From an uncultured Muribaculaceae bacterium (GTDB lineage: Bacteria; Bacteroidota; Bacteroidia; Bacteroidales; Muribaculaceae): a stretch of DNA of 64,000 nucleotides. Positions within the stretch are counted from its first letter, which is position 1. Each line of letters begins with the position of its first letter. Position numbers and translations under genes: made by a program. This document shows positions 7,860 through 17,072 of the stretch, piece after piece. The notes below the pieces were generated by a model, which was given only the letters and a program-made list of their open reading frames with translations, made no database searches and had not been told where the DNA came from. The stretch spans positions 57,064-121,063 of the forward strand of contig CAJOFM010000009.1 of NCBI GenBank assembly GCA_905233915.1. Reading direction: 5' to 3'.

Positions 7860-8897
7860 TTATTTCAGGAGGGCTCGATAATGGCCTGATGGGTCATTGG
7901 TTATCATGAAGTTGCCGCGCAGGGCATGCTGGTTTCCCATGGCTGCAGTCACCATTCCCATGGTCATGCGCAAGTTAATTTCCACACAAGGATTCAGGGC
8001 AATTTTGCCATCACCATCACGATAGAGCATCATGTCGATGCCCAAGGGTCCGTTATAGTGTGGAGCAACGATGACGTCTAATGCTTTCAATACTTTTTCC
8101 ACCACTGGGTCAAGACCGGGATACTGATTGAGCAGGAACTGGTGCAGTTCCTCCTTGGGCGCTACTCTACCCGTCCCGAACTGGCTGTGAAAGTCGCTGT
8201 CAAAGACGGAGTAACCCGTCAGCATAGTCTTGCCATCTATACACTCACTCTCGATGGCGAAATCCTGTAACCGATCCAGTCCCACCTCACACAGCAGCGA
8301 GCCTTGACGCTTCAACGCCCCGTCGATCCAGCGCGGCACATGATTGTCACCCATCGGGTCGATGACACGGTAGATGCCCTTGCCGCTACCCGACCATGGC
8401 ATCTTGAGGTAACAACCGGGATGTGATACCGCAAACACCATTACGTCATCGTAACTGTCCAGTTCTACAGGACAAGGGGAAAAAGACTCCCCCAAAGCCT
8501 GATGGACAGCGATAGTCAAACGGCGGTGAGACAAGCGGCGAATCCAGTCCAACTGCTCATCGGTGGGAAGGTATTCAGGTAACACTCCCGCCTGCAATAA
8601 TTGATAGCGCAGGGTACTATCCCATCCCCACGGATGGATGCGGCAAGCTCCCAATTCCGCTATTTGGCTTAATGGGACGGGGTTTACATCGAGTTGATGA
8701 TCATTGAGCCAACGGTGGTCCTCTTCAATCGGGCAATCATCGGGAATAGCGATATAGGATCCCGCGCGAGCCAGCCATGACGGCAGTAGCCGCAGGTCAC
8801 GGCGCAACTGGCGCGCAAACGGTGGCGCAGTATAATTGTGCGCTCCATGCGCCAGCGCCAAGTCATGCTCGGGATTGAAAAGATAAATGTCCACCAT
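7860..8897 (-). CDS. ATP-grasp-like protein of unknown substrate
   Basis: The 345-residue protein starts MVDIYLFNPEHDLALA. The frame is open further upstream, but that extension overlaps the end of the preceding GH2 gene, so the ATG at 8897 is chosen. Two segments resemble ATP-grasp ligases: a glycine-rich loop YLKMPWSGSGKGIYRV near the middle, and an acidic metal site PCVEINLRMTMGM near the C-terminus. I do not recognise the substrate. It is the last gene of a minus-strand run with TIGR04076, engB and GH2. The ATP-grasp assignment is moderate; Bacteroidota homologues are often left unnamed. Confidence 0.55.
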   Translation of the reverse strand: MVDIYLFNPEHDLALAHGAHNYTAPPFARQLRRDLRLLPSWLARAGSYIAIPDDCPIEEDHRWLNDHQLDVNPVPLSQIAELGACRIHPWGWDSTLRYQLLQAGVLPEYLPTDEQLDWIRRLSHRRLTIAVHQALGESFSPCPVELDSYDDVMVFAVSHPGCYLKMPWSGSGKGIYRVIDPMGDNHVPRWIDGALKRQGSLLCEVGLDRLQDFAIESECIDGKTMLTGYSVFDSDFHSQFGTGRVAPKEELHQFLLNQYPGLDPVVEKVLKALDVIVAPHYNGPLGIDMMLYRDGDGKIALNPCVEINLRMTMGMVTAAMGNQHALRGNFMITNDPSGHYRALLK

Positions 8898-8935
8898 GAT
8901 AGGATGAGGGTGGCATGCCACCCTCCACAAAACGA

Positions 8936-11344
8936 TTATTTCACGGTGATGTTGACGCTGGATTTGATGCCAGTGGCGGGGTCCTTGACGGTGAGAGTCA
9001 TCACGCCAGGGGTTTTTCCTGCTTGACACACCACAACCAACTGGCCGTGGAAGAGGCACATCTGGGGCTCGGTAAACGGTTCCAACGAGGTGGCGTCGCC
9101 ATTGCATGCGGCCTTATAGGTGCCCGCACCAGTTACAGAGAATTGCAAACGGTTGGCGGCATCGGGGCACAGGGTTCCCTTCTTATCCACAAGGCTTACG
9201 GTGATGTATGCCAGGTCGTTTCCGTCAGCATTGATGGTCTTGCGCTCGGGCTCCAGCAGCAGGCGCTTGGGCTTGCCAGCGGTACGAACAACCTGTTGTC
9301 CTGCCTTGTTGCCGTTCTCGTCATAGACAACAACTTTTAACTCACCGGGCTGATAGATGACGTCACGCCAACGCAGGCGGTAACGGTCCAAGCGGGCAGT
9401 GTCGCTCTTGGTGATGCGTCCCTGGCTCTTGCCGTTGACAAAGAGCTCGGCGCTGGGATAATCGGTATAGCAATAGACGGGAGTCACTTTTCCCACGCGA
9501 TCAGGCCAAGTCCAGTGCGGCAGCAAGTGGATGGTGTGGTCATTCTTGTTCCAGTGGCTGCGGTACAGGTAGTAACGGTCCTTGGGCAGACCAGCCAAGT
9601 CGCAGATGCCGAAATAGCTGCTGCGCGAGGGCCAGTATTCGTCATAAGGGGTGGGTTCGCCCAGATAGTCGTAGCCTGTCCACACGAACTCGCCCACCGT
9701 CCAGTCAAAGTCTTCCTGCATCTTCCAGTCGTCGTCGGGCAGGTTGCTCCACCAGCAGTATTCCACATCATAGCCCGAGCACTGGCCATCAGGCCAAGCC
9801 TTGTTGGTCGCAACGGTGTCGGGGAAATAGTAATGGCCACGCGTGCTGACGGTCGATGCGGTCTCGCTGCCCAGGATGAAGCCCTGCGGCAGGCGCTCAA
9901 TCATCTCCTCATACTTGTGAAGGCGGTAGTTATAGCCCGGCACATCAGCCACCTGGGCAAATCCGCACCAGATGGCACCGTCGGCTTGGTCCATGCCGCA
10001 AGTCACCATGCGGCTGGGGTCATACTGGTGACACAGGGCTATCAAGTCCTTGTAGCGCTTAACGCCCTCGGGCTTCCACTGCTCGGGGATCTCGTTGCCC
10101 ACACTCCACAGAATGATGCTAGGATGGTTGCGGTGGTTAAGCACCAAGTTGCGGATGTCCTGCTGCCACCACTCATCCCAATAGTTGCCGTAGCCGTTGC
10201 GCACCTTGGCCTCCTTCCAGCCGTCAAAGCTCTCGGCCATGACCATCATGCCCAGGCTGTCGCAAATCTCCATCTGCATCGTCGAGGGCATGTTGTGGCT
10301 GGTGCGGATGGCATCGGCACCCATAGCCTTCATCATCTCGACCTGGCGGATGAGGGCGGTCTTGTTGATTGCCGCGCCTAACGGTCCCAAGTCATGATGC
10401 AGACAGACGCCCTTGATCTTACGGCGCTCGCCATTGAGCTGGAAACCGCCCTCCTTGCTGAAGGAGACAGTGCGGATGCCCACGCGGGTGCTCTGGCGGT
10501 CCATCTCTTTACCATCAATCGTCAACACGGTCGTGATATGATATAGATAGGGTGACTCGGGCGACCACAGCGCAGGATGGTCCACGGTCAACTGTGTGGC
10601 AAAGTGACCCATACCATCGGGAGCAGTCCGTTTTTCAGCCACCACTTTACCCGACGCATCGGTCAATGTGATAGCGAGTTCATAGTCCCAGTTAAGCGAA
10701 CTGCCGGCATCGAGTTGATGCTCTACTTGCAGTGTGGCCTTGTCGTCATCGATGCTGAGCGTGCGCACATACATTCCCCAGGTGTCCAAAACGTTGAAAC
10801 CTTGAGTCATCACCAGTTTCACGGGGCGGTAGATGCCGCCACCAGGATACCAGCGGTTGCTCTCCTCCTTGTTCTCGAGGCGCACCTCCAGGTCATTGAC
10901 TGTCTTATTGGCATGGATATAGGGAGAGGCATCAACGATAAAGGCATTGTAACCGTAAGCCCAATGCCCAGCCAGCTGTCCGTTGATATAGACATGGGCA
11001 TCGGCCATCGCACCGTCAAACACGAGTTGAGCGTGCTTGTAAATCGTTGGGACAGTGAATGTGGTCCTGTAGTAGCCCTTACCTATCCAAGGCAAGGCAC
11101 CTGAGCGGCCCGACTTTTCGGTAGCGACATCCTCGCCGTTCTCCTTGATTGCAACCACCTGCAAGTCCCATTTCTTGTCAAAGGGTCCGCTGATGGCCCA
11201 GTCATGCGGTACTGTCACCTCCTGCCACTGCACATTATCACGCGAGAACTGCCAGCCCTCGGAGAGTGTCACCTCACGATGTTCTTGAGCAATTGATGCC
11301 ATGGCAATAGCGCATGCCACCAAGGTCGATATCAGCCTGTACAT
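8936..11344 (-). CDS. Secreted glycoside hydrolase family 2 (beta-galactosidase-like)
   Basis: The 802-residue enzyme has a signal peptide (MYRLISTLVACAIAMASIA). It shows the GH2 order: N-terminal sugar-binding domain (GKGYYRTTFTVP, DGAMADAHVYINGQ), an immunoglobulin-like domain, and the TIM barrel. The acid/base Glu is in WSVGNEIPEQ (about residue 418) and the nucleophile Glu in LGSETAS (about 494). The C-terminal 200 residues look like the beta-sandwich modules (DUF4982 type) common in Bacteroidota GH2. It probably releases terminal beta-linked galactose in the periplasm, which would suit the galK/galM locus nearby. Unusually it follows engB by only 9 bases. Confidence 0.88.
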   Translation of the reverse strand: MYRLISTLVACAIAMASIAQEHREVTLSEGWQFSRDNVQWQEVTVPHDWAISGPFDKKWDLQVVAIKENGEDVATEKSGRSGALPWIGKGYYRTTFTVPTIYKHAQLVFDGAMADAHVYINGQLAGHWAYGYNAFIVDASPYIHANKTVNDLEVRLENKEESNRWYPGGGIYRPVKLVMTQGFNVLDTWGMYVRTLSIDDDKATLQVEHQLDAGSSLNWDYELAITLTDASGKVVAEKRTAPDGMGHFATQLTVDHPALWSPESPYLYHITTVLTIDGKEMDRQSTRVGIRTVSFSKEGGFQLNGERRKIKGVCLHHDLGPLGAAINKTALIRQVEMMKAMGADAIRTSHNMPSTMQMEICDSLGMMVMAESFDGWKEAKVRNGYGNYWDEWWQQDIRNLVLNHRNHPSIILWSVGNEIPEQWKPEGVKRYKDLIALCHQYDPSRMVTCGMDQADGAIWCGFAQVADVPGYNYRLHKYEEMIERLPQGFILGSETASTVSTRGHYYFPDTVATNKAWPDGQCSGYDVEYCWWSNLPDDDWKMQEDFDWTVGEFVWTGYDYLGEPTPYDEYWPSRSSYFGICDLAGLPKDRYYLYRSHWNKNDHTIHLLPHWTWPDRVGKVTPVYCYTDYPSAELFVNGKSQGRITKSDTARLDRYRLRWRDVIYQPGELKVVVYDENGNKAGQQVVRTAGKPKRLLLEPERKTINADGNDLAYITVSLVDKKGTLCPDAANRLQFSVTGAGTYKAACNGDATSLEPFTEPQMCLFHGQLVVVCQAGKTPGVMTLTVKDPATGIKSSVNITVK

Positions 11345-11353
11345 AGTCTGGAT

Positions 11354-11962
11354 TTATTGGTTATTTTTCAGTTCCTTGTTAATCGAATCGATGTAGTCGA
11401 GCAACTCATCGCGGCCACGTGCATCCTCGCTCGACGTCATGAAAACAGGGGGCAGTTCCTCCCAAGTCTTGAGCAACACCTTCTTGTAGTCCTCGACTGC
11501 AGCAGGGCCTGCCACCTTGCCCAACTTATCCATCTTGGTAAACACGATGGAGAAGGGCACGCCGTGCTCACCCAGCCACTCCATGAACTCGAGGTCTATC
11601 TTCTGAGGCTTGATGCGGCTGTCAACGAGCACAAACAGGTTGGTCATCTGCTCGCGACCCATCACATAACCCTGGATCATGCGCCACAACTTGTCGCGGT
11701 CTTCCTTGCTGCGCTTGGCATAGCCATAGCCCGGCAGATCGACGATAAACCATTCACCGTTGATGAGGAAGTGGTTAATGAGCAATGTCTTTCCCGGTGT
11801 GGCGCTCGTCTTGGCAAGGGCTTTGCGGCCCGTGAGCATGTTGATGAGCGATGACTTGCCCACGTTACTGCGGCCAATGAAGGCATACTCGGGCAAACTG
11901 GTATCAGGGCACTTGCGGTAATCGCTGTTGCTGATTTTGAATTCGGCAGATTTAATGTTCAT
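11354..11962 (-). CDS. engB: Ribosome biogenesis GTP-binding protein EngB (YihA/YsxC)
   Basis: The 202-residue GTPase has all G motifs: G1 GRSNVGKSS (residues 30-38), a conserved threonine region SATPGKT (G2), G3 DLPGYGY and G4 TKMDK. EngB acts in assembly of the 50S ribosomal subunit. Length is normal. It sits between the TIGR04076 gene (9 bases upstream) and the GH2 gene (9 bases downstream) and is presumably co-transcribed with both, an odd pairing for a housekeeping GTPase. Confidence 0.95.
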   Translation of the reverse strand: MNIKSAEFKISNSDYRKCPDTSLPEYAFIGRSNVGKSSLINMLTGRKALAKTSATPGKTLLINHFLINGEWFIVDLPGYGYAKRSKEDRDKLWRMIQGYVMGREQMTNLFVLVDSRIKPQKIDLEFMEWLGEHGVPFSIVFTKMDKLGKVAGPAAVEDYKKVLLKTWEELPPVFMTSSEDARGRDELLDYIDSINKELKNNQ

Positions 11963-11971
11963 ATTCTGTTA

Positions 11972-12304
11972 TCAGTCTTCAATTGTTTCGAGATAAAAAG
12001 AGACGGGGCGGAAGCCGTCATTGCAGGATATCATTGCCGAATGCGGGTTCCGCATCCAGCCATCGTAGAAGTTACCCTCGCCACGGGCCAAGGCCTCAAC
12101 AAATGCTCGCATCGACTCCCACGCACTCTCGCACAGCCCCTCGGGACGCTGCGCATCTACTGAAACGAACACGTCACCCACATGCAATTCACAGGCGTGC
12201 TCGATAGGATTTTCATATTGCGCCATCAGGTCACGATAAACCGTCTGTCGCATCGCGGTAATGCGCACCGGCTTCAATGTCTTGCTTTCAATATCCTCAT
12301 TCAT
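11972..12304 (-). CDS. TIGR04076 family protein
   Basis: From the ATG at 12304 the protein has 110 residues. The frame extends 28 codons upstream but a -7 element lies across that region. The pattern matches TIGR04076: VRITAMRQTVYRDL at the N-terminus, a central PEGLCESAWESM, and a terminal CNDGFRPVSFYLE. The family is small and of unknown function, found in anaerobes, and often carries more cysteines than this member. It is the first gene of the engB-GH2 run. Confidence 0.7.
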   Translation of the reverse strand: MNEDIESKTLKPVRITAMRQTVYRDLMAQYENPIEHACELHVGDVFVSVDAQRPEGLCESAWESMRAFVEALARGEGNFYDGWMRNPHSAMISCNDGFRPVSFYLETIED

Positions 12305-12309
12305 GAGCG

Positions 12310-12317
12310 CAAAGATA
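12310..12317 (-). promoter_or_regulatory. -7 element abutting the TIGR04076 start codon
   Basis: TATCTTTG on the minus strand is followed by CGCTC and then ATG. The expected transcription start falls on or beside the start codon, predicting a leaderless mRNA. Confidence 0.55.
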
Positions 12318-12375
12318 GTGAAAATCTGCTGAAAACGCAAATCACACATTTCTGTCTTAGGCTTAGACACAACAA

Positions 12376-12403
12376 GACGGGGAACCAAATCAGGCTCCCC
12401 GTC
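12376..12403 (-). terminator. Hairpin after the dockerin-tailed gene
   Basis: GACGGGGA (376-383) pairs with TCCCCGTC (396-403), with two further C-G pairs inside after a mismatch. The T run on the minus strand is weak. It closes the Sus-type operon ahead of the TIGR04076 promoter. Confidence 0.65.
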
Positions 12404-12471
12404 TCGGCTGGTAATAGATGATATGATGTTAAGAAACTGTAATCAATTTCGTACTATCATCAGGAAAATGA

Positions 12472-14427
12472 TCAATGATTCAGGATGTAGTCAATCAGAT
12501 CATTGATGTCAGCAACGGTCATCTCACCATCACCGTTCACATCGTGCTGGCCGCTACCGGTCAGGATGTAATCGATAAGGCAGTTGATGTCGGCTACGTT
12601 CACCTCACCATCATGATTCACATCATAGCGGTTGGGTTCAGGCGCTGTACCCTGCTTGAAGGTGTAGTAAATGTAATCGCCAGGAATCTCGAAGCGGATC
12701 TTTGCCTCACGATAGGTAACGCCCTCGGGCAGAGGATCGGCAGTGATAGGAGTAGCTGCGACATAGGAGTAAGCATCACCTACCTGCAGGTCTGCGAGTT
12801 CGAGGTGCAGCCAGTCGGGCAACTCTTCCTCATCATTCCAGGTAACATACCAGTCACCCTCACTGGTAATTACATTCGACATGAACCACACACCATTCAT
12901 TTCAACTTCCACTTCATTACCATTCTCATCCTCATCGAGGAAAGTCCTAATCATTTCACCACCCTCATCAGGGAAGGTATACTCATCATCCTCAACCAAG
13001 TAAGTAGTGATGAACGGCTGCTCAATGTTAATTGAGATCTGGAATGCGGTGTAGTAATCACCCAGGAAGTTGTGCATACCATACCACATGTAGTCATTGT
13101 GGAACACGCCATCTTCGTCGGCACGGTCAACCTTGAGGTAGGCAGTCTCGCCGAAGTCTTGGCTGCTCATGCGACCCCAGTCATAGGCGCAGAAGGTGGT
13201 GAACTGCTTCAAGTTCTCCATGCCCTCGTCGTTGTAGTTGTCAAGGACAACCAGGATGGGATAATCTACAGTGGGGGTAATCTCATACTCCAGCGTGGGA
13301 TCGAACTCATCGTGACCCATCAGAGCAAAATTAAGGAACAAGTCGTTGTGGTTAGGATCTACCATGTCGGGGGTTGCGGTGAACTTACCAGTTGCAATCA
13401 GTTCGCCCGGCTCAGCAGGAAGAGCTACAGGATACTCAGGATCATACTCGGGAAGTGCATCAAGCTTGTAAACCTTGCAAGTGAACTCTACAGGACCCAC
13501 CAGATTCACATAGCCAAGTTCGACACCAATCCTCTTGAGCAGATAGGGATGCTCGGGCTTCTCAAAAGCCTGAGCAATACCATCGACGTGGGTGTGACCA
13601 TCAATAGAACCTGCATTCTTACCGAACCAGTAACCACTACCTTCCTCGGCAGCTTCCTCCTCGGGATCAAAAGCCTTCAGACCAGTGTAACGGATGGCGG
13701 TGTAAGGCTGCTCACCGAAGCGGCCACCAGGAGTGAACTCATGCTGGTAGCAATACGCGTCACGACCCTCAACGTTAGAGAAGCTGTTAAACGAAGGAAG
13801 AGCAAGAGCCAGGTTGGGCTCGTAATCGGTCAATGAAGGGGGATTGTCATTGTACTCAAAGGTATAGTACATCGACTGATACTCAAACCACTCAGCATTC
13901 TCATCTTCATAGTCATTGCCGAAGCAAGCGTAGAATACGGGCATCACGTCCTGGGTGTACATGGGATAATTGATGACCAGATCCTTTTGGTTGCTATAGT
14001 CATCATACTCCTCATCATAGATGGTATATCTCCAAGCATACAAAGGATTGGCTCCCACATCGAGGCCCTCGGCATAACCACGGAAAGTATAGTCTTTAAA
14101 GGGTTTAAAGAGATACCAAGTGATCGCATACGAACCTACATATTCACCATAATCACAAATGGGTCCAACGGGGAATGCACCTGCAGGGCGTGTGTACCAA
14201 AGGTCGATGATATTGGCCTTCTGCGGACCCTTGTTGAGCTTGCTAGAATAAGCACCGAAGTTAGCTTCGGTTGCCTTCATTTCCTTAGAGTAACTGGAAG
14301 GATCAGCCTTAACAAGTTGGAGCTTGGGTGAGGTCGCGTGTTGAGTGACCCCACTAACGCGCTTAGCCTGAGCACTGGCAGATACTGCGATGAGTACAGC
14401 AGCGCCTAAAAGTAAAAACTTCTTCAT
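12472..14427 (-). CDS. Large secreted protein with dockerin-like C-terminus
   Basis: The 651-residue protein has a signal peptide (MKKFLLLGAAVLIAVSASAQA). Its central part is a Tyr- and acid-rich beta-type region I do not recognise. A segment around residues 500-590 resembles a BACON-like domain. The last 55 residues hold two calcium-binding loops of dockerin type (YDVNHDGEVNVADIN and HDVNGDGEMTVADIN, each followed by a short helix). It is the last gene of the SusC-SusD operon and is separated from the DUF4302 gene by a strong hairpin. It may be a surface-bound binding or processing protein. The function is unknown. Confidence 0.7.
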   Translation of the reverse strand: MKKFLLLGAAVLIAVSASAQAKRVSGVTQHATSPKLQLVKADPSSYSKEMKATEANFGAYSSKLNKGPQKANIIDLWYTRPAGAFPVGPICDYGEYVGSYAITWYLFKPFKDYTFRGYAEGLDVGANPLYAWRYTIYDEEYDDYSNQKDLVINYPMYTQDVMPVFYACFGNDYEDENAEWFEYQSMYYTFEYNDNPPSLTDYEPNLALALPSFNSFSNVEGRDAYCYQHEFTPGGRFGEQPYTAIRYTGLKAFDPEEEAAEEGSGYWFGKNAGSIDGHTHVDGIAQAFEKPEHPYLLKRIGVELGYVNLVGPVEFTCKVYKLDALPEYDPEYPVALPAEPGELIATGKFTATPDMVDPNHNDLFLNFALMGHDEFDPTLEYEITPTVDYPILVVLDNYNDEGMENLKQFTTFCAYDWGRMSSQDFGETAYLKVDRADEDGVFHNDYMWYGMHNFLGDYYTAFQISINIEQPFITTYLVEDDEYTFPDEGGEMIRTFLDEDENGNEVEVEMNGVWFMSNVITSEGDWYVTWNDEEELPDWLHLELADLQVGDAYSYVAATPITADPLPEGVTYREAKIRFEIPGDYIYYTFKQGTAPEPNRYDVNHDGEVNVADINCLIDYILTGSGQHDVNGDGEMTVADINDLIDYILNH

Positions 14428-14478
14428 AATGATTGTTGATTAATTATATAATTAATAAAAAATATCCAATAATTAAAG

Positions 14479-14520
14479 ATTCGCCGAGGTCTTCTCCCCA
14501 AAAGAGAAGACCCGGCGAAT
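14479..14520 (-). terminator. Long hairpin inside the Sus-type operon
   Basis: Arms 14479-14496 and 14504-14520 pair over 17 positions with one bulged base and a 7-base loop. The downstream minus sequence is CTTTAATTATT, a poor T run. No promoter is visible between it and the next gene, so it may reduce read-through or protect the upstream mRNA. Confidence 0.7.
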
Positions 14521-14528
14521 GATATTGC

Positions 14529-15890
14529 TTAGATCATTTCTGAAATCTTCCAAACCATGAAGTTGGAACCATCAGTAAGTTTCATCACTACAGGAGCGAG
14601 CAATGAGTTGGCGCTCAACTCAAATGTCATTGAACCCATATTGGTAGCAAACTCCTTAATAGAAGGACACTGAGCCTCAAAGCTCTTAGCCCATGAGTCA
14701 CCCTCGGGATTTAACGTGAACTTGATGTGAGTTTCATCAATCACATTGGGGGTCAAGTAATAGGTGGGCTTATAGGTTACAGTGCGCCTCTTGACATTGA
14801 AAGTGATGGCCATACTCTGAGCTGTCGTATTGTAAGCCAATACCACATCCTGTAATGTGGAACTGTTATAGGCCTTAATCTCATTGACAATCTGAGTAAG
14901 CAGCTGTGCGTAAACGCCACCCAAATCGCCCTGCGACAGTTTCCAGACAAAGCGCGGGCTGGCCATAATATCACTCAGGTCGTCGGCCGTCATCGTTGTC
15001 TGGTTATCATCACGGCAAAGAAGTGAGCCGTCGGCTTGGCGAGTGAAATTCTGAATCGTGTATCCATCGAGTGTAATCGGGGACATGAACGACAAGCCAT
15101 CATGGGTGATAATGACGTTGTAGTTCTCGGCGGTCGAGATCTCGTCAGCGCCCTCACGGAAGATTTTCAAGATGCTTGTTGCGCCGTTCTTAACAATCCA
15201 GCGAACATCATTCGGCAGGTTGATATACACCTGAGGTATCTTGGCATGGAAGAAGGAGTCGGCCATGGCAGTCACCTCGTTCATGTAAACGCGGTCATCA
15301 ACCGTGGAAGCGACCCTCGTCATGATCATGTTCAGGCCACGCTTCTTGCCCGAGAGGTAGAGCGTATCGCCCGAGTACTTCATGATGCAGAACTCATAAT
15401 CACCGCTGTGTCCATATCCACTCTCGTTCTCATCCTCGCTGTCTACCTGACCGGTGGAACCACCAGGAACATCATAGGGGTCAGCAAACAAGTGGAAATA
15501 CTTGTTGTAGGAATTAAACGTGAGAACGGGACCATTGTCAACGATCACATCCCACAGCGAAGTCGCGGTACCGAAAGCGGGCGCGGAACCCATTGCACTG
15601 GGATTATCAATTATGTTAATCCACTTGTTCATGCCGGAAACTACCACCGAGCCATCGGTAGAGAAAGTCATCAAATAGACATAACCAGGCTCATCGGAGT
15701 TGGCAAAATACTCCAACTGCCACTTGCCGCCATTGCTTGTCAGGATATCGACGTACTCGGCCTGGGCTTTAGCCAAACGTGCCACAGCATCTTCGTCAAA
15801 TATCTCATCGATCTCGTTGGTGCATGAACCGAGCGAGAGTGCGGTGAATGCCACAAGTGCCAGTGCTGCTATATTAAAATATTTTTTCAT
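14529..15890 (-). CDS. DUF4302 lipoprotein
   Basis: I start at the ATG at 15890; an upstream in-frame TTG at 15902 is the only alternative. The 453-residue product has a lipoprotein signal with Cys at residue 23 (LSLGSC), followed by the DUF4302 start (ARLAKAQAEYVDILTSNGGKWQLEYF). The family accompanies SusC/SusD pairs in Bacteroidota and is predicted to be surface-exposed; its ligand is unknown. It lies between the metallopeptidase lipoprotein (32-base gap) and the dockerin-tailed gene. Confidence 0.8.
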   Translation of the reverse strand: MKKYFNIAALALVAFTALSLGSCTNEIDEIFDEDAVARLAKAQAEYVDILTSNGGKWQLEYFANSDEPGYVYLMTFSTDGSVVVSGMNKWINIIDNPSAMGSAPAFGTATSLWDVIVDNGPVLTFNSYNKYFHLFADPYDVPGGSTGQVDSEDENESGYGHSGDYEFCIMKYSGDTLYLSGKKRGLNMIMTRVASTVDDRVYMNEVTAMADSFFHAKIPQVYINLPNDVRWIVKNGATSILKIFREGADEISTAENYNVIITHDGLSFMSPITLDGYTIQNFTRQADGSLLCRDDNQTTMTADDLSDIMASPRFVWKLSQGDLGGVYAQLLTQIVNEIKAYNSSTLQDVVLAYNTTAQSMAITFNVKRRTVTYKPTYYLTPNVIDETHIKFTLNPEGDSWAKSFEAQCPSIKEFATNMGSMTFELSANSLLAPVVMKLTDGSNFMVWKISEMI

Positions 15891-15922
15891 ATTTCTTCTC
15901 AACTAGTTATAATGGTGAAACA

Positions 15923-17056
15923 TTACTGGATGTCGGAAACCATCAGGCGCAATTGATTGATGTCATAGGTTGCCTGACGGGTCTGCACCTCACTACGCAG
16001 GGAGTCAAGATCGATATTCCAAGCGTCACGGAACCACTGGCGTGCAATCTGCACCTTCTGCAGGATTGCTTCCTCGCCGTTGATGCCATCCTTGTCGATA
16101 ACATCATAGACGACGATGCGGTTACCATCCTTGTCGCGGTTGTTGCGCCAATACTTATGAACTGTGCCGTCCTCATCGGTCACAACCACAACGAAGCGCT
16201 CGTCAACATAAACGAGATCCTGCTCGGCATCATTGTCGGGATAGTAATAGTAGCTGTAGTAAACAGCATCCAGGTCATCATCGCTAGCTGAGGTAGCATA
16301 GCCACGGCGTGCAAGTTCCATCAAACGATTCCACTGGGTATCGGTATAAACGATGAAGCAAGCGATTGTCTCGGCAAAGTCCTCACGGTACTCACTTGAG
16401 CCGTAGGGGGTCACAAAGCCCAACGAGGTAACCTCATTACCACGATACTGCCAGTTGTTGGCATCGTAACGTCCTACCGAAATGGTATTGAACTCGGTGG
16501 GATAGGTCTTGGTCTGGTGCAGGATGTGAGAAAACTCATGGTGCATCGTGTGGAAGTACAACTCGTTCATCTGCTCAAAATCGCTGATGTTCATCGAGTT
16601 GACCTTGAACAACGAAATCTTGATACCACCCTCGGCAAGACCCACGATTTCACTACCCGAGTTGGGGTTGATAGCGGGCGAGCCAATCAGCAGGATGATA
16701 CGGGGACCATAGGTCTTGAGGAAGTCCTCACCGGCCACCTTGTCATAAACGTCGAACCACAAGTGCTTACACAACACTGCAAGATCAATAGCATTGTTAT
16801 ACTCAGCCGGCACCAAGTTATAGTTCATGTTGGTGCTGATATCCGGCATCTTGTACAGGAACGTCAAATTGTATTTATCAAGGTAGTTCACCTTGAGGAA
16901 CTTGTCGAGCTTATAGGTATAGGAATTGGGATCAAGCGTCTCATCTACATCGGGGAAGATGGTCGGGCCCAACTTGTCCTCACTGCATGACGAGAACGTC
17001 ATCGCGGTAACAGCGACAAGCAGTAATGCTGAAATAAAATATTTAATCTTTTTCAT
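15923..17056 (-). CDS. Putative zinc-binding metallopeptidase lipoprotein
   Basis: The 377-residue protein has a lipoprotein signal with Cys24 (MTFSSCSED). The zinc motif HEFSH is at residues 173-177 in HHEFSHILHQ, and a downstream EYREDFAETIACFIVY segment could supply a third ligand. This matches the SusD-linked zincin lipoprotein family (peptidase Mx1 type). It is the third gene of the SusC-SusD operon, 16 bases after susD. It likely faces the cell surface and cuts or traps a protein or peptide ligand. The substrate is unknown. Confidence 0.82.
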   Translation of the reverse strand: MKKIKYFISALLLVAVTAMTFSSCSEDKLGPTIFPDVDETLDPNSYTYKLDKFLKVNYLDKYNLTFLYKMPDISTNMNYNLVPAEYNNAIDLAVLCKHLWFDVYDKVAGEDFLKTYGPRIILLIGSPAINPNSGSEIVGLAEGGIKISLFKVNSMNISDFEQMNELYFHTMHHEFSHILHQTKTYPTEFNTISVGRYDANNWQYRGNEVTSLGFVTPYGSSEYREDFAETIACFIVYTDTQWNRLMELARRGYATSASDDDLDAVYYSYYYYPDNDAEQDLVYVDERFVVVVTDEDGTVHKYWRNNRDKDGNRIVVYDVIDKDGINGEEAILQKVQIARQWFRDAWNIDLDSLRSEVQTRQATYDINQLRLMVSDIQ

Positions 17057-17072
17057 AATGTCATTTCAATGA

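Noticed and set aside
8898..9107. Longer N-terminus for the ATP-grasp-like protein
   Set aside because: It overlaps the 3' end of the GH2 gene in another frame and reads as a composition-biased shadow; the ATG at 8897 gives a clean family-like start.
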